Positions 33,027 to 42,265 of a DNA stretch of 64,000 nucleotides are shown here, piece after piece; within the stretch, counting starts at the first letter, position 1, and each line of letters starts with the position of its first letter. The notes under the pieces were generated by a model, which was not told the origin of the DNA, ran no database searches, and was given only the letters and a program-made list of their open reading frames with translations. Location of the stretch: NCBI GenBank assembly GCA_044238605.1, contig JBIICY010000006.1, forward strand, positions 1-64,000. The letters are read 5' to 3'. Origin of the DNA: UBA10438 sp044238605. GTDB lineage: Bacteria > Bacteroidota > Ignavibacteria > Kapaibacteriales > Kapaibacteriaceae. Made by a program: the position numbers and the translations under genes.

Positions 33027-34160
33027 ATGAAGTTCGCAACCAAAGCAATACACATTGGACAAGAGCCAGAGAAGCTCACAGGCGCAGTTACCGTGCCGTT
33101 GTTTCAAACCTCTACCTACGCACAGCTTGAGATCGGCAAGCACACCGGTTTCGAATATGCCCGCACGCAGAACCCAACACGGTTTGCATGGGAAGAGAAC
33201 CTAGCAGCAATGGAGGGCGGCGTGGATGCATTTGCATTCGGAAGCGGACTTGCCGCCGTGGATGCTGTAATGCGACTGTTGTCTGCCGGGGATCATGTGA
33301 TCATGGCAGAAGACATGTACGGCGGAACGTACCGTTTGGCCGAGCGAATCCTAACCCGCTTTGGACTGTCGTTCTCGTACGTTGATATGCGAGAGATGAA
33401 GAATATCGAAGCAGCGATCAAGCCGAATACGCGCATGGTGTACACCGAAACACCTACGAACCCGATGATGACCATCACAGATCTTGCAGCCGTTGCGTCT
33501 GTGGCAGCTGCGCACAATCTGTTAATGGTGGTAGATAACACGTTTGCTACGCCGTACCTGCAGCGTCCGCTCGAACATGGTGCTCACATCGTGCTCCATT
33601 CGGCAACGAAGTACCTTGGCGGACACAGCGACCTTGTAAGTGGCATCGTTACAACAAGCAGAGATGACATTGCGGAACAGCTCGGCTTTCTCCAGAATGC
33701 CGCCGGCGCAGTGCCGGGTCCGTTTGACGCGTGGCTGCTGCTGCGGTCTTCAAAGACGCTCGCTGTCCGTATGGACCGTCATTCATCCAATGCAATGACG
33801 ATTGCAGAGTTCTGTGCTCAGCACCCAAAGATCAAGGCAACACACTACCCAGGCCTACCATCGCACCCTCAGCACGACATCGCAAAGCGCCAGATGTCTG
33901 CCTTTGGCGGCATGATCTCCATTGAGCTGGGCTCGCTAGAGCGCGCCGTCGAGGTAACAAACAAGCTTAAGCTCTTTACCCTGGCAGAGTCGTTAGGGGG
34001 CGTAGAATCGCTTGTATGCCATCCAGTAAGCATGACGCATGGTTCGATTCCTAAGGAGCAGCGGGAACGCCTTGGCGTAACAGACGGGCTCATCAGACTT
34101 TCCTGCGGTATTGAAGACGTGGAAGATTTGATGCTGGATGTTGAACAGGCTCTGGCGTAG
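33027..34160 (+). CDS. Cystathionine gamma-synthase/lyase family PLP enzyme
   Basis: 377 residues from the ATG at 33027; the ten extra codons upstream overlap the terminator and are rejected. Trans-sulfuration (Cys/Met metabolism) fold: YARTQNPTR near 45-52, FGSGLAAVDAV, ETPTNP at 141-146, VVDNTFATPYLQRPLE and the PLP lysine in SATKYLGGHSD (K195). Such enzymes act as cystathionine gamma-synthase, gamma-lyase or methionine gamma-lyase; sequence alone does not separate these. Confidence 0.92.
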   Translation: MKFATKAIHIGQEPEKLTGAVTVPLFQTSTYAQLEIGKHTGFEYARTQNPTRFAWEENLAAMEGGVDAFAFGSGLAAVDAVMRLLSAGDHVIMAEDMYGGTYRLAERILTRFGLSFSYVDMREMKNIEAAIKPNTRMVYTETPTNPMMTITDLAAVASVAAAHNLLMVVDNTFATPYLQRPLEHGAHIVLHSATKYLGGHSDLVSGIVTTSRDDIAEQLGFLQNAAGAVPGPFDAWLLLRSSKTLAVRMDRHSSNAMTIAEFCAQHPKIKATHYPGLPSHPQHDIAKRQMSAFGGMISIELGSLERAVEVTNKLKLFTLAESLGGVESLVCHPVSMTHGSIPKEQRERLGVTDGLIRLSCGIEDVEDLMLDVEQALA

Positions 34161-34194
34161 ACCAAACACGACGATAACAACACCCGCACTCCTC

Positions 34195-34202
34195 TATATT
34201 TG
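34195..34202 (+). promoter_or_regulatory. TATATTTG element next to the dcd start
   Basis: An exact TAnnTTTG match ends three bases before the dcd ATG (34206). If it acts as a -7 element the mRNA would start at or inside the start codon, i.e. be leaderless. No TTTG lies at the expected -33 distance. Confidence 0.3.
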
Positions 34203-34205
34203 CAC

Positions 34206-34760
34206 ATGATCCTTACCGACGCAGAAATCCTGGCATGCATGGAGAAAGGCAGTATCAAAGTTGAGCCTTTCGACCGTGCCTATCTTGGCTCCAACTCCTA
34301 CGACGTGCATCTTGGCGGCATGCTTGCCGAGTATGTTAATCGCGAGCTGGATGCAAAGAAGCATAACAAGATCGAGCTCTACCCGATCCCTGAAGAAGGC
34401 ATTGTACTTGTTCCTGAGAAATTCTATCTCGGTGTTACTCAGGAGTACACCGAGACGCTGGAGCATGTACCGTTTCTTGAAGGCAAGTCCAGCGTTGGAC
34501 GTCTAGGAATAGACATCCACGCTACCGCTGGTAAGGGCGACATTGGCTTCTGTAATTTCTGGACACTTGAGATAAGCGTAAAGCAGCCAGTACGGGTCTA
34601 CGCAGGCATGCCGATCGGACAGCTGATCTATTTCAAGGTAGAGGGTGATGTGATCAACCCGTACAACGCTAAACCGTCAGCGAAGTACAATGCTCGTGCA
34701 CCGATTCCTGTGGAGTCGATGATGTGGAAGAACTTCCCTCCAGAAGAGCAAAAGTCATGA
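34206..34760 (+). CDS. dcd: dCTP deaminase
   Basis: 184 residues from the ATG at 34206. Converts dCTP to dUTP, a route to dTTP. Family motifs: MILTDAEILACMEKG, FEGKSS-like FLEGKSSVGRLG, and the region GDIGFCNFWTLEIS carrying the catalytic glutamate; ending PIGQLIYFKVEG...PYNAKPSAKY. The stop overlaps the next start by 4 nt. The first gene of a four-gene run of dcd, two lipoproteins and a helical protein. Confidence 0.95.
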   Translation: MILTDAEILACMEKGSIKVEPFDRAYLGSNSYDVHLGGMLAEYVNRELDAKKHNKIELYPIPEEGIVLVPEKFYLGVTQEYTETLEHVPFLEGKSSVGRLGIDIHATAGKGDIGFCNFWTLEISVKQPVRVYAGMPIGQLIYFKVEGDVINPYNAKPSAKYNARAPIPVESMMWKNFPPEEQKS

Positions 34761-35344
34761 TACGCGCAGCACTGCTCATGCTCGTATGTGCTGCCATGCT
34801 CGCCGCATGCGGCGGCGACGGCGAGTACGACCCGAATGAGCTAACGGTGGCGCGTCAGGAAAAGGATGCGATGTTTCGTGATAGCGAGAACAGCCCCATT
34901 CCTGTTGATCAACGCTCTGGATTTACGGGGCTAAAGTACTTTGATCCAGATCCAGAATATGTGGTAACGGCTACATTTACGGAATCCTCAAAGCCAGATA
35001 CAATTACGCTTCAAACGTCGAAAGCCTCGAAACGGCAGGCAGTGCGAGCAGGTCGTTTTTCATTCGAACTGCAGGGAAAGAACCTTAAGCTATGGGCGTA
35101 TACGTTCATCGACGCTGAAGCAGATGATTCGTTTTTTGTCCCATTCACCGATAAGACTACCGGACACGAAACCTATTACGGCGGGAGATATCTCGATGTG
35201 CCAGTACTCGAAGAGGATGAGTACCTCCTAGATTTCAATCAGGCATACAATCCTTTCTGCGCATACAATCCCAACTTTACATGTCCTCTTGTACCAGCAG
35301 AGAATGATCTGCTGATAGCTGTCCGTGCAGGAGAGAAAAAGTGA
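34757..35344 (+). CDS. DUF1684 family lipoprotein
   Basis: 195 residues from the ATG that overlaps the dcd stop. A signal peptide with lipobox LAAC (Cys17) indicates a lipoprotein. The rest matches DUF1684: RQEKDAMFRDSENSPIP, GLKYFDPDPEYVV, TTGHETYYGGRYLDVP, the strongly conserved LDFNQAYNPFCAYNPNFTCPL and AENDLLIAVRAGEK. Biochemical function of the family is unknown. Coupled to the next gene by a GTGA overlap. Confidence 0.85.
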   Translation: MIRAALLMLVCAAMLAACGGDGEYDPNELTVARQEKDAMFRDSENSPIPVDQRSGFTGLKYFDPDPEYVVTATFTESSKPDTITLQTSKASKRQAVRAGRFSFELQGKNLKLWAYTFIDAEADDSFFVPFTDKTTGHETYYGGRYLDVPVLEEDEYLLDFNQAYNPFCAYNPNFTCPLVPAENDLLIAVRAGEKK

Positions 35345-35955
35345 GAGTGTGCTGGCTGCTGATGATTACAACTGCACTCTTTGTGCAGTCGTGTCTGTTC
35401 GTGAAAGCACCTGAAGAAAAGATCGACGTTCAAAACGTTGCACTAAGTCCGCAGCCCGAGATCGAGATGAGCGACAACCTCGTACGCACGCGCGCTGGAG
35501 ACCTTATCGCGTTGCTGCCAAAGGGGTGGGTCTTTCTTGATACACGCAACGAAGCATCAGCAGATATTCTTTCGGTGGCCGTAAATCCGGACTACACCCT
35601 GTCGATGGTGGTTTCTTCGATCGCTGCCGCAGAATCCTCAAAAGAACGCATGGCAAGCGAAGGCCTCCTGGGCCTTGCCCGAGCAGCCTTCCAAAAACAC
35701 GTCCGCAAGACCGGCGGAACAGCCAAGATCGTAGGAGCATATCGTATTGCCGAACTCGGCGCCCGCACGTTTGCCGGCTTCGACTTTAGCACAACAGGCG
35801 GCGGGATGCGCACCCGCTGCGCGGTATGCACATCTTCGCTCGGCAACCATTACGAGATCTCTCTCGTACCGCTAAATGTTACCGGCAGGGATCTTCCTGA
35901 TACACAAGAACAGGATCGGATCTTTCGGTCGATTCTCGCAACAGTTCAATACTGA
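35341..35955 (+). CDS. Predicted lipoprotein of unknown function
   Basis: 204 residues; GTG start overlapping the previous stop, with GGAGAG upstream. N-terminus MRVCWLLMITTALFVQSC fits a lipoprotein signal with Cys18. The mature part resembles small alpha/beta lipoproteins that contain an LLPKGW...DTRNEASADILSVAVNPDY-type segment, but I recognise no family. Two CAVC-spaced cysteines lie near residue 160. Probably co-expressed with the DUF1684 lipoprotein. Confidence 0.7.
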   Translation: MRVCWLLMITTALFVQSCLFVKAPEEKIDVQNVALSPQPEIEMSDNLVRTRAGDLIALLPKGWVFLDTRNEASADILSVAVNPDYTLSMVVSSIAAAESSKERMASEGLLGLARAAFQKHVRKTGGTAKIVGAYRIAELGARTFAGFDFSTTGGGMRTRCAVCTSSLGNHYEISLVPLNVTGRDLPDTQEQDRIFRSILATVQY

Positions 35956-35957
35956 TC

Positions 35958-36365
35958 ATGCAGCTTTCTGAAGACACACTGGCCGTTATCAACTACCTTC
36001 ACGAGGCCATTGAAGGGGGCTTACGCAAGCGTAACGACGTAGCAGTAGTTCTCGAACTTGCTGCCGCTACCGACGATGCAGAGACGTTTAACAACGTTAC
36101 ACGACTGGGCACAGGAGCGTGGAAGGTCTATTCAACCCTTCGCCGCGTAAAACCAGGCGATGAAGGATACCGTCTGCTCGAAGAAGAGTTCGCACGTCAG
36201 ATCAATGACCTCCGCGAGAACCTTGCTACCCTGATGAACAACGCCGATGATGAGACGCTTAAGCGCTTTGACGAGGTATACTTCGGTATGACGCAGGGCG
36301 TACTTCGCAACCTTGTGGACTTGTCGCACGACCTGTCCAAGATCAAGGATCTTCAGCGGGGGTAG
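35958..36365 (+). CDS. Small all-helical hypothetical protein
   Basis: 135 residues, charged and predicted almost entirely helical (long amphipathic stretches from EEEFARQINDLRENLATLM to LVDLSHDLSKIKDLQRG). No signal peptide; no family recognised. It starts 2 bp after the preceding lipoprotein gene. Its last 23 bp overlap the convergent sigma-factor gene. Confidence 0.7.
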   Translation: MQLSEDTLAVINYLHEAIEGGLRKRNDVAVVLELAAATDDAETFNNVTRLGTGAWKVYSTLRRVKPGDEGYRLLEEEFARQINDLRENLATLMNNADDETLKRFDEVYFGMTQGVLRNLVDLSHDLSKIKDLQRG

Positions 36366-36846
36366 CCCCTTTCCGAAAGTAGTCCCTCGCGAGCGACAAG
36401 GCGCGTTGATGACGTTTCCGCATTGCTGGTGGACTCACCTGAAGCTCATCAGCGATGACGCGAAGCGGCGCTCCATCCAGATAATGCCGTCGCAGAATCA
36501 ACGCATAGTGATCTGGCAGCACGCGCAGAACGCACTGCACATCAAGATCCTGATCGATGTTCTGCTCGCTTAGCAGGCAGCCCTGCTCCTCCTGTAAGGT
36601 CTCCCACCCAAGAGCGGTATCCCTATCCGGGTAGAGAAATCGCTCGCGATGTTGAACAAGCTTCAGCATCATGCGCTTGGCGATCACCGTTGCATAGGCC
36701 TGCTGATTATCGGGTGCCTCGCAAAGCTGCTGTCGCTCCCACGAGTGCACCACTGTAGCCTGAATCACATCATGCACATCATCATACTGCGACCGTGCAA
36801 ATGTGCGTGTGATCATGCGGTAGAGTTCCGACTTATCGATCTCCAT
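36343..36846 (-). CDS. Sigma-70 family (ECF-like) RNA polymerase sigma factor
   Basis: 167 residues. The C-terminal half has a clear region-4 helix-turn-helix (LPDHYALILRRHYLDGAPLRVIADELQVSPPAMRKRHQRALSLAR); the N-terminal half (DDVHDVIQATVVHSWE...AYATVIAKRMM) fits a divergent region 2. No anti-sigma gene adjoins. The ATG follows a strong hairpin by 5 bp, and the stop overlaps the convergent gene. It is downstream of, and on the same strand as, the starch locus, but a link is only positional. Confidence 0.85.
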   Translation of the reverse strand: MEIDKSELYRMITRTFARSQYDDVHDVIQATVVHSWERQQLCEAPDNQQAYATVIAKRMMLKLVQHRERFLYPDRDTALGWETLQEEQGCLLSEQNIDQDLDVQCVLRVLPDHYALILRRHYLDGAPLRVIADELQVSPPAMRKRHQRALSLARDYFRKGATPAEDP

Positions 36847-36851
36847 ACAAA

Positions 36852-36898
36852 AACGCCCCCTGTATTGCTGCGATGTGTCGCAACGTAGAGGGGGCGTT
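36852..36898 (-). terminator. Hairpin/terminator between the GH31 gene and the sigma factor gene
   Basis: AACGCCCCCT (36852-36861) pairs with AGGGGGCGTT (36889-36898); a smaller inner stem around TTGC...GCAA is also possible. On the minus strand the stem is followed by TTTTTGT, then directly by the sigma factor ATG (36846). It can terminate the starch operon or act as an attenuator for the sigma gene. Confidence 0.7.
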
Positions 36899-36934
36899 GT
36901 GTTTCAACAATCAGAAGATCGAGAATGTGCATTC

Positions 36935-39397
36935 TCAGTATGTGAAGGTTATCTCTCCCGACGAGAACGGCGCTGTGAGTGTTTTCACCGGTAGCGCTGT
37001 ATTGTCTGAAGCACCGCCCAGGGGATCGAACTTCTGGATGCCGCCCAGGAATGCGAAGACGTCGTCCTGTACACGTGCTGGCGTCCCGTTGATAGACGCA
37101 CTTGCAGGCTGAACACCACCGTGAATAACCACGCGAAGATACTTGAACCCGCTCTGGAAGGCACCTCTCGCAGCCGACACAGACAGTGTGCGCTTGGCTG
37201 CATTGTGCACGATGGAACGCGATACGCTTGTACCCTTTTCATAATCGTAGCTCTTGCCGTCATCATCATACCACGTTGCTGTGCGTGTTGTGCTGCCCGG
37301 CCAGATGTGAACACGGAGCGTGTCTGAAGGCAGTTCCTTCGTTGACTGAACAAGCGACTGCGCAAAGAGGATACCGCCCTCGCGGACAAAGATCGGAAGC
37401 TTCTCAATCGGCGAATCAACGATTACGCTGCTGCCCCCAGCAAATGAAGCACCATCATGCAGAGAATACCACGAGCCCCCTGCTGGAAAATACACGCGGG
37501 TAAAACGCTCGTAGCTTGGCGTAGGACATATCATAAGATCTGCACCAACAGTAAACTGATGCAGATACTGCCAGTCATAAACGTTGTTATCAAATGGATG
37601 TTCAATCACCATTGGCCGCATGATTGGGAGCCCCGACACTGATGCTTCGTGGAAGGCCGAATACAACGTAGGCATCAGGATGTAGCGCATAGAGATATAG
37701 TTACGGCAGATCTGCTCTACGCGCTCGCCGAACGACCAAGGTTCCTGGCTCTTGTTATCGATGGCAACGTGAGCACGGAAGAAGGGCGTAAAGGCACTGA
37801 TCGTTGTCCATCGAGCAAAGAGCTCCTTCGACGGATTGCCTGTAAAGCCCCCTACATCCATACCTACGAATGGCACACCTGTTAGTCCCATGCTGTTCAA
37901 GAGACGGATGCCGGCCATCATGTGGTCGTCGTTTGACTGATTATCACCCGTCCACACGGCGCTATAGCGCTGTATGCCGCTATATCCTGAGCGTGTAAGG
38001 ATAAACGGACGCTCGTTGCCAAGAAGCTTGCGAGTTCCTTCGTACGTAGAGCGAGCCATCTGCATGCCGTAGACGTTGCGACCTAGGAGGTGGGTAGCTC
38101 CCGTTCCCTCGAAGCCAAAGAGGATGTTGTCTGGCATGAACTGACCCCACGTGGCGATCTCGTTCATGTCGTTCCAGAATCCACGCACGCCGTCTTTGAC
38201 GAGTCCAGAAAACTGTTCACCCCACCACTGGCGGGCCTTGGGCATGGTAAAATCTGTAAAGTGACACCAGCCCGGCCATACCTGACCCTGATAGAGACTT
38301 CCATCGGAGTACTTCAGGAAGTGGTCCTTGGCAACTCCTTCGTCATACTGCTTGTATCCCTTTTCAACTTTAATGCCGGGATCGACGATCACGGTTGTAT
38401 TGAAGTTTAGCTTCTGCAGTTGATCCAGCATTCCTTTCGGGTTTGAGAATCGAAGTGAGTCCCACGTAAAGAGCTTGTAATCCTGCATGTAGTGAATATC
38501 CAGGTAGATCACATCTGCTGGAATCTTGCGCTCACGAAATGTGCGGGCAACATTGAGCACCTGGGTATCCGGGTAGTACGAGTATCGGCACTGCTGATAT
38601 CCAAGCGCCCACTTTGGAGGCATCGGAGTAGTACCCGTGAGCTTTGCATAGGAGCTGATGATACTTGGTACAGATGAACCGGCAACAACGTAATACCGAA
38701 GATCACCGTCTTCAACACCGAAGGAGGAAAAGCGATTGTTCGATGCGCCAAAGTTGAATCGTGTACGTGAGCTGTTATCGAGAAACAACCCGTACATCGC
38801 AGAACGTGAGTGGAGTCCGATGTAGAACGGCGTTGACATGTAGATCGGATCTGCACCACTCGGATAACCGAAGAAGTCTGTATTCCAATGCGTGTAGCCG
38901 TTACCGCGACGATCCAGCGGACCCGTCTTTTCGCCAAGCCCAATGAAGCGCTCGTCTGCGTGCATCACCTTGTAGTTTGTGATATGCGAGCCAGCCCATG
39001 AGATTCCAAGTTTCTCATCATCTTCTACGAGAACATTACCCTTTTTGTCCCACACGGTTACCGCGATGGGGGCTAGGTTCACTTGAATGGAAAGTGAATC
39101 AGTGGTGAGTTTGTACACTTCGTTATTGTTCTTCTGCTCTATCAACGTCGTTTCGTACGCAGTTGAGATAACCGCGTACGACAGCGTGTCATAGGTATCG
39201 GACTTCGTTAGATGTATGCGCACTGTTGACGCATTGACCACTGTAATCATCAAACGTCCGTTTGATGCAATGATCTCGGCTCCTCGCGCATTCGGCACCA
39301 CCTTGGTGGCGTTGCCAAGACGCTCTATCGTAAGGCGCTGAGCAGAAGATTGCGCTGCAAGTATGCAGGCGCACAGCAGTACAAGGATGTGTTTCAT
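36935..39397 (-). CDS. Glycoside hydrolase family 31 alpha-glucosidase
   Basis: 820 residues with signal peptide (ending QSSAQ). GH31 features: an N-terminal beta-domain with GLGEKTGPLDRRG, the (beta/alpha)8 barrel, nucleophile Asp410 in GFWNDMNE, likely acid/base Asp485 in VWTGDN, and GVPFVGMDVGGFTGNPSKELFARW. It releases glucose from the non-reducing ends of malto-oligosaccharides. No T9SS tail, so it is probably periplasmic, finishing the degradation begun by the GH13 enzyme encoded just upstream (1-bp gap). Last gene of the starch locus. Confidence 0.93.
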   Translation of the reverse strand: MKHILVLLCACILAAQSSAQRLTIERLGNATKVVPNARGAEIIASNGRLMITVVNASTVRIHLTKSDTYDTLSYAVISTAYETTLIEQKNNNEVYKLTTDSLSIQVNLAPIAVTVWDKKGNVLVEDDEKLGISWAGSHITNYKVMHADERFIGLGEKTGPLDRRGNGYTHWNTDFFGYPSGADPIYMSTPFYIGLHSRSAMYGLFLDNSSRTRFNFGASNNRFSSFGVEDGDLRYYVVAGSSVPSIISSYAKLTGTTPMPPKWALGYQQCRYSYYPDTQVLNVARTFRERKIPADVIYLDIHYMQDYKLFTWDSLRFSNPKGMLDQLQKLNFNTTVIVDPGIKVEKGYKQYDEGVAKDHFLKYSDGSLYQGQVWPGWCHFTDFTMPKARQWWGEQFSGLVKDGVRGFWNDMNEIATWGQFMPDNILFGFEGTGATHLLGRNVYGMQMARSTYEGTRKLLGNERPFILTRSGYSGIQRYSAVWTGDNQSNDDHMMAGIRLLNSMGLTGVPFVGMDVGGFTGNPSKELFARWTTISAFTPFFRAHVAIDNKSQEPWSFGERVEQICRNYISMRYILMPTLYSAFHEASVSGLPIMRPMVIEHPFDNNVYDWQYLHQFTVGADLMICPTPSYERFTRVYFPAGGSWYSLHDGASFAGGSSVIVDSPIEKLPIFVREGGILFAQSLVQSTKELPSDTLRVHIWPGSTTRTATWYDDDGKSYDYEKGTSVSRSIVHNAAKRTLSVSAARGAFQSGFKYLRVVIHGGVQPASASINGTPARVQDDVFAFLGGIQKFDPLGGASDNTALPVKTLTAPFSSGEITFTY

Positions 39398-39398
39398 G

Positions 39399-42161
39399 TT
39401 AGCGTTGGATCACAAATGACGTGGTATATGTTGTTGTTTCAGTGGTAAATGTTGCCATGTATACTCCGCTGCCAAGCATACCTGGATCGATATGTGATGC
39501 AGTTGTGTCGAGCTCACTCACAGCCTGTTCGTGCACGATCCTGCCTACTGCGTCTGTTACACGCAAGGTGCCGGATAGCCGTGGCATGGTAATCGTAAGT
39601 GTGGAGGAGGCAGGCTGAGGGAACACAGTGAGTGCTTCGTTGTTGTGCACCGTCTCATCATCCACAGAAGAGACTAAACCATACACAGGCTGAGTAGTAT
39701 ACAATCTGTACTCGCCCGGTTGAAGCAGAACAGAGTTCTGATCGAGGTACACACTGTACTGTCTCTTTGCAGTGTAGTCGAACCACGTTCCCTTTCTCGT
39801 AAACGGCAGATTTACTGTCCGTGCGGCTACATCAAAGTTGCCTACATAGAGCAGGTCGCATGATGCATCCTTGATCAAAATCGTCTTTACAAGATCACCC
39901 GTCTGAAGTGTTGCTGAGAGCGATGCAAAGCACGCGTAGCGTTTGCGTGCCTCGCAGAGATCTGCCACAGCCTGATAGACACTCATCCTGCGCTGGTCCT
40001 TGAGAAGCGGCCATGCAAGGGGCTTGCGGCCAAGCCTACCGTTAAGATCAATGTTGTAGGGATATCCGATTTCATTGAACTGCCAGAGCATCTTGGGTCC
40101 GGGCACGCAGAGCGTTGCAACCATTAAGGCTTCCAGTCTCTTGAGAGCAGTTGCTGTATCCTTCGTTGAATAGCCCCCTTCGACCTTGCCAAAATTGACG
40201 CTGCGATAGATCGTGCGCTCTTCGTCGTGACTCTCAACATAGCCAACGAGGCCGTGCCTGGTAAAGCCCCTTCGCTGAGCACTCATCGACGAAGCGATGT
40301 CGTTGTTCGAGAACGACATAACAGCCTGCGAACCGGCATAGTTAGCGTTAGCCCACAACACAGCACCATTGTTTGCGAGCTCCTTCTCTTCGTCGTTATC
40401 AGCAAAGTGCTCAAGAATGTTAATGAACGTTGGATCCACTTCACGAGTAGCAGACATAAAGCGCTTGAGAATCGCAATGCGTGAGGCGTCGTACTTTGAC
40501 ATCAACGAAGCATCACTGCCAGAGAAGAACTGCGTTAGCCCCTTTGAAAGATCATAGCGATATCCATCGATCTTGAATTCTCGGATCCAGTGCTGTAGGA
40601 ATCGAATTGAATACTCGCGGGTTACAATGCTCTCATGGTTCATGTCGTAGCCAACATTGAACGGATGTGTAGGCGTAACGTTGAAGTATGGATTCTCTGT
40701 TGTTGGCCCTGCGACACTACCCCATAGGTTGACAAGGGGCGACTGGCCAAACTGGTGATTGAGAACGATGTCGAGGATCACAGCTATGCCCTGTGCATGC
40801 GCCTCATCAACGAGCCGCTTGAAGTCGTTTGCGGTACCGTAGTATTTATCTACCGCAAACAAGTGGCTCGGATTATAGCCCCAAGAATCATTGCCCTCAA
40901 ACTCCGTTACCGGCATGAGTTCAATAGCGGTTACTCCTAAGCGCTTTAGGTATGGCAGAGAATCTATCACACCCTGGAATGAACTCTTGTCGGTGAAGTC
41001 GCGAACAAGCAGCTCGTATACTACGAGGTTATCACGGTTTGGACGAACGTACTGCTGCGTGCGCCATGTATAAGGCTCAAGTGATGTGTTGATTACCGAG
41101 ACAATTCCCTGCGTCTTACCTGTTGGGTATTGAGGCAGGCTTGGAAAACGCCACGACTCGATAAAGCGATCGTTTGGATCACTCACCTGCGATGAGTACG
41201 GATCGCTGATACGGCGGTCGTTATCAATCGACCACTGAAACATCGTCTGTCCATTTTTCTGAATCGGTATCTGCGTCCACCAACGTAGATTGTCTGGAGT
41301 AACATTGCAGTAGTAGTCCGTTGTTCGCACCCAATTCGTGAAAGGTCCAACAACATATATCTCCTGCTTCTTTGGAGCATAGAGCACCAAGATGGCCGTT
41401 GTGTCGTTGAGCACCGTGATACCGTCCGGAACACCAGCTGGCACAGGGGCAACACGTGGTCGTGGTCGTACGCGTATCGTAAACGTGTCGCGAATTGCTC
41501 CGCCGAGAGCGTTATAGGTGATGATTTCGATCTTGGTAGTCTTTACAACGGTATAGTCTACGGAGACGGTATCATTCTGAACTCTTGCGATCTCTTTGTT
41601 GTCCGCACTGATCTGCATCAACGGAACATTGTCGGAAGCAATTGCCTTGATCGGTACTACCTGACCTGAGTCTACTACGCGCTCGTTCTCCAGCGGAGAG
41701 AGCGTGCGCAGATATGTTCCGGGTGAGTACAACTCAACATAGATATCAGATCCGTTCTCTGCTCGGCCGACGCGAGTGCCGTCGCTCGAGCGGAAGACGA
41801 ATGCGAGTTGTCGAATCACCTCGGTTCCGGTTACACCGTAAAATGACCGTGGATTGTTGATCTTAAGCGAGTACACGTCCTTTGTCATTCGCGTTAGCTT
41901 ACACTCAGACATGTTCGTTGTCCACGTTGCTTTTACGAACCGCCAATCAGTGAGCGACGTGCTGAGGAACGTGATTACACCAGTATGAGCATAGACGTCG
42001 CCAGTAAATCCAGCCAGGGCTTTATTTCCCTTGCTGGCATCAAAGAACACGGTGATCGAATCTGTCTGCGTTGGGAACGTTGGTGTTGTGTACACAACCT
42101 GTGCTGTGGCAGTAGCACACGCTGTAACGACTGTCATGAGCAGAATTGCAAGGCGTTTCAT
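39399..42161 (-). CDS. GH13 alpha-amylase family enzyme with N-terminal binding module and T9SS tail
   Basis: 920 residues from the ATG at 42161; the longer frame upstream has no signal-like start. Signal peptide (MKRLAILLMTVVTACATATAQ); a module similar to the repeats of the neighbouring binding protein (VVYTTPTFPTQTDSITVFFDA, ~20-145); an E-set domain (~270-370); GH13 barrel with WGYNPSHLF, nucleophile Asp537 (GYRYDL), acid Glu584 (ILEHF) and Asp646 (ESHDEE); then a T9SS tail (VFPQPASSTLTI). All three catalytic residues are present. Exported to the cell surface, it should cut starch or pullulan externally for SusCD import. A weak terminator-like hairpin lies between it and the preceding gene. 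Confidence 0.92.
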   Translation of the reverse strand: MKRLAILLMTVVTACATATAQVVYTTPTFPTQTDSITVFFDASKGNKALAGFTGDVYAHTGVITFLSTSLTDWRFVKATWTTNMSECKLTRMTKDVYSLKINNPRSFYGVTGTEVIRQLAFVFRSSDGTRVGRAENGSDIYVELYSPGTYLRTLSPLENERVVDSGQVVPIKAIASDNVPLMQISADNKEIARVQNDTVSVDYTVVKTTKIEIITYNALGGAIRDTFTIRVRPRPRVAPVPAGVPDGITVLNDTTAILVLYAPKKQEIYVVGPFTNWVRTTDYYCNVTPDNLRWWTQIPIQKNGQTMFQWSIDNDRRISDPYSSQVSDPNDRFIESWRFPSLPQYPTGKTQGIVSVINTSLEPYTWRTQQYVRPNRDNLVVYELLVRDFTDKSSFQGVIDSLPYLKRLGVTAIELMPVTEFEGNDSWGYNPSHLFAVDKYYGTANDFKRLVDEAHAQGIAVILDIVLNHQFGQSPLVNLWGSVAGPTTENPYFNVTPTHPFNVGYDMNHESIVTREYSIRFLQHWIREFKIDGYRYDLSKGLTQFFSGSDASLMSKYDASRIAILKRFMSATREVDPTFINILEHFADNDEEKELANNGAVLWANANYAGSQAVMSFSNNDIASSMSAQRRGFTRHGLVGYVESHDEERTIYRSVNFGKVEGGYSTKDTATALKRLEALMVATLCVPGPKMLWQFNEIGYPYNIDLNGRLGRKPLAWPLLKDQRRMSVYQAVADLCEARKRYACFASLSATLQTGDLVKTILIKDASCDLLYVGNFDVAARTVNLPFTRKGTWFDYTAKRQYSVYLDQNSVLLQPGEYRLYTTQPVYGLVSSVDDETVHNNEALTVFPQPASSTLTITMPRLSGTLRVTDAVGRIVHEQAVSELDTTASHIDPGMLGSGVYMATFTTETTTYTTSFVIQR

Positions 42162-42201
42162 TGTTATGTGACCTTCCATCTTGTGGTGATGATGTGAGAC
42201 A

Positions 42202-42234
42202 CAAAACCTGTCCCCATCCGGAGATGAGGACAGG
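42202..42234 (-). terminator. Weak terminator/attenuator inside the starch operon
   Basis: CCTGTCC...CATC (from 42207) pairs with GATG...GGACAGG (to 42234) with one mismatch; on the minus strand the stem is followed by TTTTG. It may lower expression of the two hydrolase genes relative to susCD and the binding protein. Confidence 0.5.
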
Positions 42235-42265
42235 CCTGTTGTAATCAAAACGTGCTTGAAGTCAA

